Assembly: GCA_902778565.1 (NCBI GenBank)
Contig: CACYYH010000003.1
Span: 1 to 64,000 of the forward strand
Direction: 5' to 3'
Source of the DNA: an uncultured Eubacteriales bacterium
GTDB taxonomy: Bacteria > Bacillota > Clostridia > Peptostreptococcales > Anaerovoracaceae
DNA: 64,000 nucleotides
In this document: positions 38,028 through 46,185 of the stretch, piece after piece
How the letters are laid out: each line of letters begins with the position of its first letter
Position numbering within the stretch: the first letter of the stretch is position 1
The notes under the pieces: generated by a model
The model's database searches: none
Seen by the model: only the letters and a program-made list of their open reading frames with translations
What the model was told of the DNA's origin: nothing
Translations under genes and position numbers: made by a program

Positions 38028-39263
38028 ATGAAAGAATTAAGAAAACAAGCTGAATATATAACTGAAAAGGCTATCCGGGCCGTGCTTCCTGACGAAGCGG
38101 TGAAGCGCGCCCTTGAGGGCAGAGAGTTCAGCGGCCGGGTGCTGATGGTGGCCATAGGCAAAGCCGCTTATCAGATGGCGAAGACTACTCGGGAGATTCT
38201 GGGGGATCATATGGATTCCGGCATCGTGATCACCAAGTACGGTCACGTGAAAGGTATGATCGACGGCTGTGAGTGTTTCGAAGCAGGGCATCCGGTGCCC
38301 GATGAGAACAGTTTTCGGGCAACGGAGAGGGCAATTGAACTGGTAAGCGGTTTGCGCGCAGAAGATACGGTTATATTTCTGATCTCAGGTGGCGGAAGCG
38401 CTGTATTTGAAAAGCCCCTGATTCCCGGTGAGGAACTTCAGGACATAACAGAGCAACTGCTTAAGAGCGGGGCATCCATCACGGAGATGAACACCATAAG
38501 GAAGCGCCTGTCCGGAGTCAAAGGAGGAAGGTTCGCGGAACAGTGTGCGCCTGCAAGAGTTTACAGCATAGTTTTGAGCGATATCATCGGAGATCCTTTG
38601 GACATGATAGCCAGCGGACCGGCATATCCGGACAGCTCCACATGCGAAGATGCTCTGGAGATCGCAAAGAAATATGAGCTGAGGCTGAGCGACGCTGCAT
38701 TGGATTGTCTGAAATGTGAAACTCCCAAGGGGTTGCATAACGTGGAGACCTTTATAAACGGCAGTGTGAGGGAACTTTGCCTCGCAGCGAAGGCTGCTTG
38801 CGAAGAACTGGGCTACGAGACAGAGATTCTGACAGATACACTGGACTGCGAAGCAAAAGATGCCGGAAAGTGGCTGGCAGGAATTGCCCGGGAGCATAGA
38901 GGTACAGATCATAAGCTTGCCTTCATCGCAGGGGGCGAGACCGTGGTACATGTCACCGGGACAGGTCTTGGCGGACGTAACCAGGAACTGGCGCTGGCAG
39001 CGGCTGAAGGCATCGCCGGTATGAAAGCAGCAGTCTTCAGCGTGGGATCCGATGGAACCGATGGACCGACGAATGCAGCTGGGGGATACGTTGACGGAGA
39101 TACAGCAGGAGAATTAATTACAAAAGGGATCGATGTGGGGCAGACCCTTAAAGACAACGATTCGTATCACGCGCTGGAAGCTGTGGGCGGACTGATCGTT
39201 ACAGGGCCTACCGGGACAAACGTCAACGACTTCGCCTGCGTGCTGGTGAAACCGGAAGAATAA
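38028..39263 (+). CDS. Glycerate 2-kinase, GckA/TtuD (MOFRL) family
   Basis: 411 residues. The N-terminal DUF4147 domain has VAIGKAAYQMA and LISGGGSAVFEKP; the C-terminal MOFRL domain has GGETVVHVTGTGLGGRNQELALAAA and SVGSDGTDGPTNAAGG. The family phosphorylates D-glycerate at position 2. The ATG at 38028 follows GAGAAGGA; an upstream ATG at 37989 lies within the trpS terminator. It has no clear promoter, so readthrough of the trpS terminator may contribute. Confidence 0.9.
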   Translation: MKELRKQAEYITEKAIRAVLPDEAVKRALEGREFSGRVLMVAIGKAAYQMAKTTREILGDHMDSGIVITKYGHVKGMIDGCECFEAGHPVPDENSFRATERAIELVSGLRAEDTVIFLISGGGSAVFEKPLIPGEELQDITEQLLKSGASITEMNTIRKRLSGVKGGRFAEQCAPARVYSIVLSDIIGDPLDMIASGPAYPDSSTCEDALEIAKKYELRLSDAALDCLKCETPKGLHNVETFINGSVRELCLAAKAACEELGYETEILTDTLDCEAKDAGKWLAGIAREHRGTDHKLAFIAGGETVVHVTGTGLGGRNQELALAAAEGIAGMKAAVFSVGSDGTDGPTNAAGGYVDGDTAGELITKGIDVGQTLKDNDSYHALEAVGGLIVTGPTGTNVNDFACVLVKPEE

Positions 39264-39275
39264 AACAGATGATTA

Positions 39276-39301
39276 AGCAGACCGAAAGGTCTGCTTTTTT
39301 A
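39276..39301 (+). terminator. Terminator of the glycerate kinase gene
   Basis: AGCAGACC and GGTCTGCT pair around a GAAA tetraloop, followed by a run of T. Confidence 0.92.
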
Positions 39302-39489
39302 TCTTCGAGTCTTTCTTTGGAAGCTTCAATGTTTTGGGTAAGATCTTCGATCTGAACCGCAGCTTCGATAACCGTCTGGCAAACAAAGTATTCAAGAAGG
39401 CAAACGACATACGTGTCGAAGAGATAAAACGCCATCCTGAATCCTTTCGCATGGGCTATTATACTTACGATAACATAAAACAACACTGA
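39301..39489 (+). pseudogene. Possible 5'-truncated gene remnant
   Basis: One frame stays open for about 62 codons and has a protein-like composition (segments such as FGSFNVLGKIFDLNRSFDN and RVEEIKRHPESFRMGYYTY), ending in TGA at 39487-39489. It lacks a start codon and ribosome site, having only a late ATG, and begins right after a terminator. It may be the tail of a lost gene. I do not recognise a family; the frame could be open by chance. Confidence 0.25.
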
Positions 39490-39523
39490 TACTTTTTCAT
39501 TTTTCAAAAGCAAAAACCGATCT

Positions 39524-39556
39524 AAACTCCTCTTGAGAGCAAGCAAGAGGAGTTTT
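39524..39556 (+). terminator. Terminator-like hairpin before the iron locus
   Basis: AAACTCCTCTTG (39524-39535) pairs with CAAGAGGAGTTT (39544-39555), with a short T tail. It would insulate the iron-uptake locus from upstream reading. Confidence 0.7.
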
Positions 39557-39590
39557 GCTATGTAATATAAAAAACTAAGGCTAATTGTTA

Positions 39591-39643
39591 TTGATATCTT
39601 TTGAGAGATGTGGTATCATACATGTGGTTACCTAAGGCTAACC
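39591..39643 (+). promoter_or_regulatory. Promoter and GGTTAG-type operator of the HMA protein gene
   Basis: TTGATA (39591-39596) and TATCAT (39614-39619) are 17 bp apart. The palindrome GGTTAC-N6-CTAACC (39626-39643) starts seven bases past the -10, over the transcription start. The same motif recurs before feoA and feoB, suggesting one metal-responsive repressor. Confidence 0.65.
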
Positions 39644-39673
39644 CAATATAAAGATTATTTAAGAAAGAAAAAA

Positions 39674-40093
39674 ATGGACATTACAACGATCATAATTTAC
39701 ATAGCAGCTGCAGCGCTGATCATATTCGGAATATATTATACAGTTCAGAAGTTCCGCGGCAAGGCCAAGTCTTCCTGCTGCGGCACTCCGGAGGTGAAGG
39801 CTGTCCGCAAGGTGGACGATACCGACGAGAGCCACTATCCATACACATATATGCTTACCGTGGACGGTATGAAGTGCAGCGGATGCGCTTCAAACGTTGA
39901 AAACTCTCTGGACAACATGGACGGAGTGTGGGCTAGGGTAAGTCTGGGCCGCAGGGAAGCCCGAGTTCTGGCAAAGAAAGAGTACAGAAGAGAAGATTTT
40001 GAAGAGGCGCTCGCTGGAACATCCTATAAAGTTGCGGGATTCTGCGAAAAAAACAAGATATCAACAGCAGATAGTACTGAAATTGGCATATAA
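39674..40093 (+). CDS. Membrane-anchored heavy-metal-associated (HMA) domain protein
   Basis: 139 residues. One N-terminal membrane helix (residues 4-25) is followed by a KSSCCG motif and a linker. An HMA domain (about 58-125) follows, with the ligand loop DGMKCSGCASNVENSL, the classic MxCxxC site. HMA domains usually bind Cu(I), Zn(II) or Cd(II). Its operator matches those of feoA and feoB, so it probably belongs to the same regulon. The start codon has only a weak ribosome site (AAGAAAG). Confidence 0.78.
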   Translation: MDITTIIIYIAAAALIIFGIYYTVQKFRGKAKSSCCGTPEVKAVRKVDDTDESHYPYTYMLTVDGMKCSGCASNVENSLDNMDGVWARVSLGRREARVLAKKEYRREDFEEALAGTSYKVAGFCEKNKISTADSTEIGI

Positions 40094-40096
40094 GAG

Positions 40097-40376
40097 TTTT
40101 AGTACTAGTAAAATAAGAGGTGGATAGTACTAAAAGTGTCAAATAAGAGTGTTGGTACTAGGAAATTGAGAGACAGATAGTACTAAAAGCGTCAATTAAG
40201 AGGTATAGTACTAGGAATTAAAGAGATAAATAGTACTAAAAAGAGTCTTTTCTGATTTTAGTACAACAAATAATGGCTCATGGAACATACTAAAAATATA
40301 AAAACCGTGATTTGGTACTATCCTCAGAGAAAATACATTATACTAAAATCCTTTTTTGCGGGATCAGTACTAAAAG
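40097..40376. repeat. Array 2: alternating AGTACT/A-tract words with 53-bp period
   Basis: Eleven copies of an AGTACT-type hexamer alternate in orientation as TTTTAGTACTA and TAGTACTAAAA. Hexamer centres lie at 40103.5, 40128.5, 40156.5, 40181.5, 40209.5, 40234.5, 40262.5, 40288.5, 40316.5, 40341.5 and 40368.5, giving steps 25, 28, 25, 28, 25, 28, 26, 28, 25, 27. The first three 53-bp units (from 40091) are recognisable tandem copies, including a TAAGAG word. The later units keep only the hexamers, A-tracts and spacing. It fills the gap between the HMA gene and the feoA promoter, with no gene. Confidence 0.88.
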
Positions 40377-40419
40377 CTTAAGAGAATTAATTGCAAACCA
40401 TAAAAAAGCATTAAAGCCC

Positions 40420-40473
40420 TTGACATTCACATAACAGTTAGCTATAATTAACTGTGGTTAGGAATTGCTAACC
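40420..40473 (+). promoter_or_regulatory. feoA promoter with tandem GGTTAG-type operators
   Basis: TTGACA (40420-40425) and TATAAT (40443-40448) are 17 bp apart, a near-consensus promoter. GGTTAG-N6-CTAACC (40456-40473) covers the start site. A weaker palindrome AGTTAG-N6-TTAACT overlaps the -10 itself. A repressor here would block a strong promoter, fitting iron-repressed uptake. Confidence 0.8.
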
Positions 40474-40506
40474 AGCATAAGATCCTTTAGATAAAGGAGG
40501 TAAAAT

Positions 40507-40806
40507 ATGGAGAATGTATTAAGAATGGGCTTGTTTTCAAAGGAAAAGCAGGAGAAGGCAGAAGTTCAGCAGACAGCTGCAAACGACAAGCTGGATCTTC
40601 TCGACGCAGTGCCCGGTGTGACATATAAGATAAAAGAAATCAACACTGAAGATGAGGATATGAACGCATTCCTCTTCAGGCTTGGCTGCTACACAGGCGA
40701 GCCGGTGACACTGATCTCCAAGAAGAAAAAGAATTGTATCGTAGTCATTAAGGACGGAAGATACAATCTGGACAACCTTCTGGCAGAAGCTATAATTGTA
40801 GAGTAA
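40507..40806 (+). CDS. feoA: Ferrous iron transport protein FeoA
   Basis: 99 residues. The C-terminal SH3-like FeoA domain (about residues 30-99) includes GVTYKIKEI, RLGCYTGEPVTLISKKK and the ending LAEAIIVE. FeoA is a small cytosolic partner of FeoB. The N-terminal 28 residues are an extra charged segment; an internal Met at codon 7 is possible, but AAAGGAGGT favours 40507. Confidence 0.9.
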   Translation: MENVLRMGLFSKEKQEKAEVQQTAANDKLDLLDAVPGVTYKIKEINTEDEDMNAFLFRLGCYTGEPVTLISKKKKNCIVVIKDGRYNLDNLLAEAIIVE

Positions 40807-40809
40807 AGA

Positions 40810-40874
40810 GCAGCGCCCTTGTGGGAACTTCCCCGGGGCGCTGAAAAAACACTACAGGTTAGCAAAGACTAACC
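40810..40874 (+). promoter_or_regulatory. Stem-loop and GGTTAG-type operator between feoA and feoB
   Basis: CAGCGCCC pairs with GGGCGCTG (40810-40843) without a T-run. The perfect operator GGTTAG-N6-CTAACC follows at 40857-40874, with a half site (CTAACC) further on. No good promoter is seen, so feoB is likely read from feoA with local control. Confidence 0.6.
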
Positions 40875-40977
40875 TAAATCAGCAGGCGCTAACCACCAAT
40901 AAGCGTCCTTTAAATCAGTCAAAAGATTCCGCCCATGGGCGGATGGGAATTATATAAATAGTAAAAGGAGTTATATT

Positions 40978-42993
40978 ATGAGAATCGCATTTGCCGGCAA
41001 CCCCAACAGCGGCAAGACAACAATGTTCAATGCCCTGACAGGCATGAGCGAGAGGGTAGGTAACTGGGCCGGCGTTACCGTAGGCAAGAAAGAAGGACCC
41101 CTCAAGGAAGAATTCAGGGGATCCACGGAAGTAACCGCAGTTGACCTTCCGGGAGCATATTCAATGTCCCCCTTCACACCTGAAGAATCAATCACTTCAG
41201 AGTTCGTCCGCGAGGAACATCCGGACGCCATCGTAAACATCGTAGACGCTACGAACCTTTCCAGATCACTGTTCTTTACTACACAGCTTCTGGAACTGGG
41301 CATCCCCGTAGTAGTCGCGCTGAACAAGAGCGACATCAACGCCAAGGAAGGAACGGAGATCGACGTAGACAAGCTGAGCGCTAAGCTCAACTGCCCCGTC
41401 ATCAAGACCGTTTCCACCGAATCAAAGCATGCTGACCTTAAGGCAGTCATAGAGAAGGCTATCTCCCTGAACGGAACCGTTCAGAAGGCTCCTTACCTTC
41501 AGGCAGAGATCGATCTTCACGACAAGAATGCGGTAGACGCAGAAGACCGTAAGAGATTCAACTTTGTAAACGGCATCGTAAATGACGTTGAAGTCCGTAA
41601 GACTTTATCAAAAGAGACCACTTCCACAGATAAACTGGACAGCGCGCTCACCAATCCCATCATCGGAATCCTGGTATTCGCTGCTGTAATGTACTGCGTA
41701 TTCTGGATCTCCCAGGCTTGGGCAGGTCCCGGAGTTGCAGACTGGCTGGTTGGCTGGATCGAGACCTTCCAGGAATGGGTGGCAGGTAAGCTTGAAAACA
41801 GCCCCGCTATCGTATCCGCTCTCGTTGCCGACGGTATCGTAGGCGGCGTAGGAGCAGTAGTCGGCTTCCTTCCTTTGGTAATGATCATGTACTTCCTGCT
41901 GGCTCTTCTTGAGGACTGCGGTTATATGGCCCGTGTATCGGCCGTTATGGACCCCATCTTCAAGCGTGTAGGATTGTCAGGTAAGGCTATCATCCCCATC
42001 ATCATTGGAACCGGCTGCGGAATCCCTGCTATCATGGCTACACGTACCATCCGTGATGAAAGAGAAAGAAGAGCATCCGCGATGCTCACCACCTTCATCC
42101 CCTGCGGAGCTAAGATCCCTGTTATCGCACTGTTTGCAGGCGCATTCTTTGCAGGAGCAGGCTGGGTAAGCACTGTTTCATACTTCCTGGGAATCCTTCT
42201 GATCTTCCTGGGAGCACTGCTCGTAAAGGCAATCACCGGATACAAATACAGAAAATCTTTCTTCATCATCGAGCTCCCCAAGTGGAAAGCACCCAGCTTA
42301 AAGCGTGCATTCTTCTCAATGATGGAGCGTGCAAAGGCATATATCATCAAGGCTGCTACCATCATCCTGGTATGCAACTGCGTAGTTCAGATAATGCAGA
42401 CCTTCAACTGGCACTTTGAAGAAGTTGAAGAGGGTATGGAAAACACATCCATCCTGGCTTCCATCGCTTCACCTTTCGCCATCCTTCTGATTCCTCTGGG
42501 ATTCGGCGCATGGCAGCTTGCAGCTGCAGCAGTTACCGGATTCATCGCAAAGGAGAACGTAGTAGGAACTCTGGCTGTAGTATACGGACTTACCAATTTC
42601 ATCGATGTTGATGAACTTGAGATGACAGGAGACGGAAACGTAGTAGCAGCAACCATGGGACTTACCTCCGTTGCAGCTCTCGCTTATCTCTTCTTCAACC
42701 TTTACACACCGCCTTGCTTCGCAGCTATCGGCGCCATGAACTCCGAAATGAAGTCCAAAGGCTGGCTCTGGAGCGCCATCGGCCTTCAGCTTTGCACAGG
42801 TTACACTGTAGCCTTCCTGGTATACCAGATCGGAACTCTCATTACTGAGGGACACCTGGGAACGGCATTCCTTCCCGGACTCATCGCTATCTGTGTAATG
42901 GCATTCTGCATCGTGCTCATCGGAAAGAAGATGAGAGCAAACTTCGACAAGCAGTATGAACTTCACCAGGCTGCAGCAAAGGCAAACGCATAA
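40978..42993 (+). CDS. feoB: Ferrous iron transporter FeoB
   Basis: 671 residues. The N-terminal G domain has FAGNPNSGKTTMFNAL (G1), DLPGAYSM (G3) and NKSD (G4). A helical GDI-like spacer follows, then two Gate domains with about nine to ten membrane helices and conserved EDCGYMARVSAVMD and GTGCGIPAIMATRTI. FeoB imports Fe(II) across the cytoplasmic membrane. GGAG precedes the ATG. Confidence 0.97.
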   Translation: MRIAFAGNPNSGKTTMFNALTGMSERVGNWAGVTVGKKEGPLKEEFRGSTEVTAVDLPGAYSMSPFTPEESITSEFVREEHPDAIVNIVDATNLSRSLFFTTQLLELGIPVVVALNKSDINAKEGTEIDVDKLSAKLNCPVIKTVSTESKHADLKAVIEKAISLNGTVQKAPYLQAEIDLHDKNAVDAEDRKRFNFVNGIVNDVEVRKTLSKETTSTDKLDSALTNPIIGILVFAAVMYCVFWISQAWAGPGVADWLVGWIETFQEWVAGKLENSPAIVSALVADGIVGGVGAVVGFLPLVMIMYFLLALLEDCGYMARVSAVMDPIFKRVGLSGKAIIPIIIGTGCGIPAIMATRTIRDERERRASAMLTTFIPCGAKIPVIALFAGAFFAGAGWVSTVSYFLGILLIFLGALLVKAITGYKYRKSFFIIELPKWKAPSLKRAFFSMMERAKAYIIKAATIILVCNCVVQIMQTFNWHFEEVEEGMENTSILASIASPFAILLIPLGFGAWQLAAAAVTGFIAKENVVGTLAVVYGLTNFIDVDELEMTGDGNVVAATMGLTSVAALAYLFFNLYTPPCFAAIGAMNSEMKSKGWLWSAIGLQLCTGYTVAFLVYQIGTLITEGHLGTAFLPGLIAICVMAFCIVLIGKKMRANFDKQYELHQAAAKANA

Positions 42994-43107
42994 TAAGTTA
43001 TAACAATAGTCAGTAATAACCAACGATTCCCGCAAAAAATGTTTTGCGGGAATTGTTTCGTGGTATATAATTACTGTAGAAGGCATGCAGGAAAGGAGAT
43101 GATCAGC

Positions 43108-43326
43108 ATGGCAGGAGAATGGAATATGGCAACGATTATAGCTGTGATTGCCGTGGCGGTCATACTGTTTCTGGCGATCCGTTACATAGTCCGCGAGAAG
43201 CGTAAAGGCGTCCACTGCATAGGCTGCCCCATGGCGGGGTCCTGCACGGAAGCATATAAGCAGATGGAGGCGGACATGCGTAAATGCCTGCACAACCGGG
43301 CGGAAGAGGAACCCTTAAAATCATAA
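43108..43326 (+). CDS. FeoB-associated Cys-rich membrane protein
   Basis: 72 residues. One membrane helix (about residues 8-26) is followed by a basic stretch and HCIGCPMAGSC, a Cys cluster typical of small proteins encoded after feoB in Clostridia. The ATG at 43108 follows AAAGGAG at good spacing; upstream frame codons lack a ribosome site. It may form part of the Feo complex, in the position FeoC takes elsewhere, but its role is unproven. Confidence 0.82.
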   Translation: MAGEWNMATIIAVIAVAVILFLAIRYIVREKRKGVHCIGCPMAGSCTEAYKQMEADMRKCLHNRAEEEPLKS

Positions 43327-43343
43327 AACCCAGGTGATATCCG

Positions 43344-43370
43344 GCAGCCATTAACAGTGGCTGCTTTTTT
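43344..43370 (+). terminator. Terminator of the feo operon
   Basis: GCAGCCA and TGGCTGC pair around a 7-base loop, followed by six T. Confidence 0.9.
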
Positions 43371-43378
43371 GCTGTCCG

Positions 43379-43414
43379 TTGACAAATAGTCATAAGGTGA
43401 TATAATATGACTAT
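43379..43414 (+). promoter_or_regulatory. Promoter and operator of the Phd/ParE-type pair
   Basis: TTGACA (43379-43384) and TATAAT (43401-43406) are 16 bp apart. An inverted repeat ATAGTCAT / ATGACTAT (43386-43393, 43407-43414) brackets the -10, a likely autorepression site. Confidence 0.75.
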
Positions 43415-43428
43415 ACAGGAGGATCGAT

Positions 43429-43719
43429 ATGTTAAATTTACAGGAATCCATCAGACCATCGGCAGATTTAAGAAATCATTACAGTGAGATATCGAAACTT
43501 TGCCGCGAGGGTAAAGAGGCAGTAATAATCACAGTGAATGGCAGAGGAGACACGGTCTCTTTGTCATATGAATATTACAGGAAGCTTAAGGCGAGACTTG
43601 AACTTCTGGAACTTCTGGCAGAAGCGGAGAACGATGCAGCAACCGGAAGGACAGCACCTATGGAGGAGACCTTCAATGATCTGAGATCTATGCTCAAGGA
43701 GGGAAGATTTGAGTTATAA
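43429..43719 (+). CDS. Phd/YefM-type antitoxin
   Basis: 96 residues. NLQESIRPSADLRNHYSEISKLCREGKEAVIITVNGRGDTVSLS matches the Phd/YefM N-terminal DNA-binding domain in spaced motifs (ADLRNHYSEI and VNGRG). The C-terminal helix would neutralise the toxin. AGGAGG precedes the ATG. It overlaps the toxin gene by 11 bases. Confidence 0.85.
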   Translation: MLNLQESIRPSADLRNHYSEISKLCREGKEAVIITVNGRGDTVSLSYEYYRKLKARLELLELLAEAENDAATGRTAPMEETFNDLRSMLKEGRFEL

Positions 43720-44026
43720 GATAGTCAGAACTGAGAAAGCGGATGCCCTTATCCGGGATATCATCTGCTATATTGCAGATAATTTCGGAGTAAATACGGC
43801 TCTTGAGAAACTTGATGAAATGGAAGCCTCCATAAATGCGCTTGCCGATAATCCGTATCTGGGAGAGATACCGAGATATACGGTATTAAGACGCCAGGGT
43901 TACAGGGTGCTGGTTTTAAAAAAGGATATGGTCTTTTATAAGATCGATGATAAAAACGAACAGATAATCATTTATGCTGTCGTAGATCAGAGGCAGGATT
44001 ATCTGGATATCGTACGCAGCTTTTAA
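43709..44026 (+). CDS. RelE/ParE-type toxin
   Basis: 105 residues. IVRTEKADALIRDIICYIAD at the start, LADNPYLGEIPRY, RVLVLKKDMVFYKI and the ending VVDQRQDYLDIV fit the ParE/RelE superfamily; gyrase or ribosome targeting cannot be told apart. The start is TTG, preceded by AAGGAGGG, which would keep toxin output below antitoxin output. Confidence 0.85.
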   Translation: MSYKIVRTEKADALIRDIICYIADNFGVNTALEKLDEMEASINALADNPYLGEIPRYTVLRRQGYRVLVLKKDMVFYKIDDKNEQIIIYAVVDQRQDYLDIVRSF

Positions 44027-44040
44027 TAAGGGAAAAGAAA

Positions 44041-44352
44041 ATGACTAAGGATACGCACACACATACACATACACATGAACACGGTCACTTCCATTCGCCG
44101 GAAGAAAAGAAAAAACAGCTGAACAGGATCGCCAGGGCCATCGGGCACCTTCAGCATGTGAAGGGTATGATCGAAAAGGACGAGGACTGTGCAGAGGTGC
44201 TGATGCAGCTCAGCGCGGTGAATTCTGCTTTGAAGAGTCTGGGTAAAGAGATCATCAACGAGCATATGACTCACTGCATCACACACGCCATCGAAGACGG
44301 TGACATGGAGGCAGTAGAAGAGTTCCAGAAGGCCATCAAGAAGTTTATCTGA
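44041..44352 (+). CDS. CsoR/RcnR-family metal-sensing repressor with His-rich tail
   Basis: 103 residues. The all-helical DUF156 fold is clear from NRIARAIGHLQHVKGMIEKD. Metal ligands Cys50, His75 and Cys79 (in NEHMTHC) match the CsoR-type Cys-His-Cys set. An N-terminal His/Thr tract (HTHTHTHEHGHFH, residues 6-18) adds seven histidines, suggesting nickel or cobalt handling as in RcnR. It lies directly upstream of a nickel/cobalt ECF transporter, which it probably regulates. The sensed metal is inferred, not shown. Confidence 0.82.
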   Translation: MTKDTHTHTHTHEHGHFHSPEEKKKQLNRIARAIGHLQHVKGMIEKDEDCAEVLMQLSAVNSALKSLGKEIINEHMTHCITHAIEDGDMEAVEEFQKAIKKFI

Positions 44353-44383
44353 TAGACCGTATATAAACGAAGAATTTTGTATC

Positions 44384-44418
44384 CCCCCTCCCCGCTTGTG
44401 GGAGGGGGTTTTGTTTTG
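44384..44418 (+). terminator. Terminator of the CsoR/RcnR-type gene
   Basis: CCCCCTCCC and GGGAGGGGG pair around a 7-base loop, then a T-rich tail. The cbiM ribosome site begins 16 bases later. Confidence 0.9.
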
Positions 44419-44446
44419 TTAAAATATGGTAAAAGGAGGTGGAAAC

Positions 44447-45469
44447 ATGCATATTCCTGAAAACTATCTTTCACCGGCGACCTGCGCAGTGATGACTGCG
44501 GCCATGGTCCCTGTCTGGGTGCATTCAGTAAAGAAAGTAAAAGAAGAATTGCCTAAGGATAAAATCGCCATGGTGGGCGTCGGCGCAGCCTTTTCCTTCC
44601 TGGGTATGATGTTCAACGTGCCTCTTGTGGGAGGGACTACGGGACATGCTGTAGGAGGGACTCTGATAGCCTTGCTTTTCGGACCGGAGGCAGCCTGTCT
44701 GGGGGTATCCATCGCCTTGCTTTTGCAGGCGCTGATATTCGGTGACGGAGGAATACTGTCCTTTGGAGCGAACTGCTTCAACATGGCATTCGTGCTTCCT
44801 TTCGTTGGATATGGTATATACCGGCTGATTGCGGGAAACAATAAAGAAGCCTCTTCCGGCAGGATCTATGCCGGAGCGGCAATCGGATCGTATATAGGCA
44901 TTTGCATTGCGGCGCTCTGCTGTGCCATCGAGTTCGGTATACAGCCCGCGCTCTTCCATGATGCTGCAGGCAACGCTTTGTACTGTCCTTATGGTCTGAG
45001 CATTGCCATCCCTGCCATGATGATTCCGCATATGGCAGTGGCTGGAGTAGTGGAGGCGCTTTTCACTGTTGCGATCTATGCCTTCGTAAGAAAGACTTCG
45101 CCGGATCTTACCTATGATGCGATAAGGCTTGAAAATCCTGCTTCCGGAAGCAAAAAAGGACACGCTCCGATCTTTGCCCTTGCTGCGGTTCTGATAGCTG
45201 CGACGCCTTTGGGACTCCTTGCTACAGGAACTGCCTGGGGAGAATGGGGAGCTGATGAGATCGCAGAGATCTCTGAGACCGGCGCACCTCTGGGATATAC
45301 TCCTCAGGGAATGGTGGACGGTTTTGCAATGGAGGCGCCAATGCCGGACTATACTTTGGGAGAGATGAACGAAGTGGCAGCGTACATACTGTCAGCAGTG
45401 ATAGGAACGGCGCTTCTGGTCATTATATTCAAACTTTTGTCACAGGCTTTGAGAGGAAAGACCGCTTAA
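44447..45469 (+). CDS. cbiM: Nickel/cobalt ECF transporter substrate component CbiM (CbiMN/NikMN form)
   Basis: 340 residues. It starts MHIPENYLSP, the conserved N-terminus whose His binds Ni or Co; AAGGAGGTGG sets the ATG at 44447. About seven helices include VPLVGGTTGHAVGG and FGDGGILSFGAN. After about residue 230 a fused CbiN-like part carries a PDYTL-type motif and a last helix. Whether Ni or Co is carried is not decided by sequence. Confidence 0.9.
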   Translation: MHIPENYLSPATCAVMTAAMVPVWVHSVKKVKEELPKDKIAMVGVGAAFSFLGMMFNVPLVGGTTGHAVGGTLIALLFGPEAACLGVSIALLLQALIFGDGGILSFGANCFNMAFVLPFVGYGIYRLIAGNNKEASSGRIYAGAAIGSYIGICIAALCCAIEFGIQPALFHDAAGNALYCPYGLSIAIPAMMIPHMAVAGVVEALFTVAIYAFVRKTSPDLTYDAIRLENPASGSKKGHAPIFALAAVLIAATPLGLLATGTAWGEWGADEIAEISETGAPLGYTPQGMVDGFAMEAPMPDYTLGEMNEVAAYILSAVIGTALLVIIFKLLSQALRGKTA

Positions 45470-46183
45470 ATGATCCCTGAATGGATGAAAAAAACTGAAG
45501 ATTACGTGCCGCCCGCAGATGGCGGCGCGTTTTACTATAGGACGCTGAAGTCTCTGGGCGGCATCATGTCCAGACTCAGGCTGGAAAGCGGCAGGGAAGG
45601 CAGGTTCAGTCTGCCTGCAGGAGTCAGGCTGCTCCTGATGATCGCGCTTATCATCCTGGTGTCCGTGACCCAGAATAATCTGGTGATAATGGCGGTGGGA
45701 GCCGCAGTTCTTGTGAGGCTTGCCATGATGTCGGCGGAGGATATCAGCGCTGTAGTTAAAGCCGTGCTTGTAGCGGTGATCATGGCGGTTGTGATCTTTG
45801 CTCCGGCGGTGATAATGGATCCTGCCAGACTTTGGAACAGCCTCAGAGTTGTGGCAAAGATACTGATCAGCGTGACTCTGGTGGGCATTTTCAACCGCAC
45901 CACTCAGTGGAATCACCTGACTGCGGTCCTAAGGAAAGCCCATATCCCCGGCACGGTGATCTTCATCATTGACATAACTTTCAGATATATAGTGCTTCTG
46001 GGGAATCTGATGCAGGATCTGCTGACGGCGGTGTCGCTGAGATCCATAGGGCGGAACGATAAGAAATACAACTCCGTAGGGGGAGTCATGGGAGTGACCT
46101 TCCTGAGAGGAACGGAGATGAACAAAGAAATGTATGAGGCCATGCAGTGCAGGGGCTTCACCGATGATTACGAGGGTCTTTAA
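45470..46183 (+). CDS. cbiQ: ECF transporter transmembrane component CbiQ
   Basis: 237 residues with about five membrane helices. It is the T component that couples CbiM to the ATPase. The coupling-helix region LLTAVSLRSIGR and the late EAMQCRGF motif are family signatures. The ATG directly abuts the cbiM stop. Confidence 0.9.
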   Translation: MIPEWMKKTEDYVPPADGGAFYYRTLKSLGGIMSRLRLESGREGRFSLPAGVRLLLMIALIILVSVTQNNLVIMAVGAAVLVRLAMMSAEDISAVVKAVLVAVIMAVVIFAPAVIMDPARLWNSLRVVAKILISVTLVGIFNRTTQWNHLTAVLRKAHIPGTVIFIIDITFRYIVLLGNLMQDLLTAVSLRSIGRNDKKYNSVGGVMGVTFLRGTEMNKEMYEAMQCRGFTDDYEGL

Positions 46184-46185
46184 GG

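Noticed and set aside
39223..39546. Minus-strand frame of about 107 codons
   Set aside because: It spans two plus-strand terminators and the end of the glycerate kinase gene, and has no ribosome site.
40097..40376. CRISPR array
   Set aside because: The 53-bp units are inverted-word pairs whose spacers are partly conserved between the first three units; there is no direct repeat of CRISPR length and no cas gene.
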